NCBI GenBank assembly: GCA_041483175.1
Contig: JBGPFD010000222.1
Span: forward strand, 1-5,682
Length of the DNA: 5,682 bases
From: Gp7-AA10 sp041483175
GTDB taxonomy: Bacteria; Acidobacteriota; Thermoanaerobaculia; Gp7-AA8
Direction of reading: 5' to 3'
The first letter of the stretch is position 1; each line of letters begins with the position of its first letter. This document shows positions 5,611-5,682 of the stretch, piece by piece. Made by a program: the position numbers and the translations under genes. The notes under the pieces were generated by a model. It did no database searches, had not been told where the DNA came from, and worked only from the letters and a program-made list of their open reading frames with translations.

Positions 5611-5682
5611 ATGTTCAAGCACATCCCGCTGGCTCTCGCGCTAATCGCATTCTCCTGCGCCCGCCCGACCCCCCTCCCGAAG
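5611..5682 (+). CDS. probable SCO1/SenC-like copper chaperone lipoprotein, 5' end
   Basis: Only 24 codons are visible. They begin MFKHIPLALALIAFSC and continue ARPTPLPK, open to the window edge. This looks like a lipoprotein signal peptide: a Lys and a His in the n-region, a hydrophobic stretch, then Cys 16 after Phe-Ser, an imperfect lipobox, followed by a Pro-rich spacer. SCO-family proteins, which help deliver copper to CuA, often start this way and often follow oxidase and heme A genes, so SCO1/SenC is the best guess. The thioredoxin fold and CxxxC are not visible. The bases just before the ATG belong to the heptamer repeat, and no Shine-Dalgarno site is present. Confidence 0.5.
   Translation, partial: MFKHIPLALALIAFSCARPTPLPK

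Overview
The window is a high-GC, single-strand block of genes for an aa3-type cytochrome c oxidase (heme-copper oxygen reductase, A family) and its heme A and copper assembly factors. All genes are on the + strand and tightly packed, with overlaps of 1 to 4 bases or gaps mostly under 15 bases, which suggests one operon. No promoter is visible, and transcription presumably begins upstream. The high GC content, the caa3/aa3 gene set with small unknown membrane proteins, the fused heme A/heme O synthase and the short palindromic repeats suggest an environmental Gram-negative bacterium, possibly Acidobacteriota. That placement is inference from general resemblance and is weak.

Layout: the 3' part of subunit I (1-1352); a possible 21-residue microprotein (1352-1417); subunit III (1426-2046); subunit IV (2058-2447); a 65-residue two-helix membrane protein (2451-2648); a 105-residue secreted or membrane protein with a CPVC motif (2645-2962); subunit II with a complete CuA site but no fused cytochrome c (2959-3714); a CtaA-CtaB fusion, heme A synthase joined to heme O synthase (3724-5535); an inverted array of GTTAAC heptamers (5530-5607); and the first 24 codons of a probable lipoprotein, plausibly an SCO1/SenC copper chaperone (from 5611).

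How the genes work together: subunit II takes electrons from a cytochrome c into CuA, and subunit I passes them through heme a to the heme a3-CuB site where O2 is reduced. Subunits III and IV stabilise the complex. The fusion protein would make heme O from heme B and then heme A, the cofactor of subunit I. The SCO-like protein would help load CuA.

Most interesting points: (1) Subunit I keeps all visible metal ligands, the cross-linked Tyr and the upper D-channel residues, but has lost the K-channel Lys (Ile at 597-599), with the K-channel Ser and Thr also changed. Subunit II has an extra Glu in the middle of its second helix. (2) Palindromic repeats lie inside coding sequence in two dispensable places: the signal-peptide region of the CPVC protein and the CtaA-CtaB linker. 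(3) A 29-bp near-perfect inverted repeat built of heptamers supplies the stop codon of the fusion gene and fills the ribosome-binding region of the next gene. (4) A small ORF with a good Shine-Dalgarno site lies between subunits I and III and resembles the start of subunit III. No stretch over 300 bases lacks a gene.
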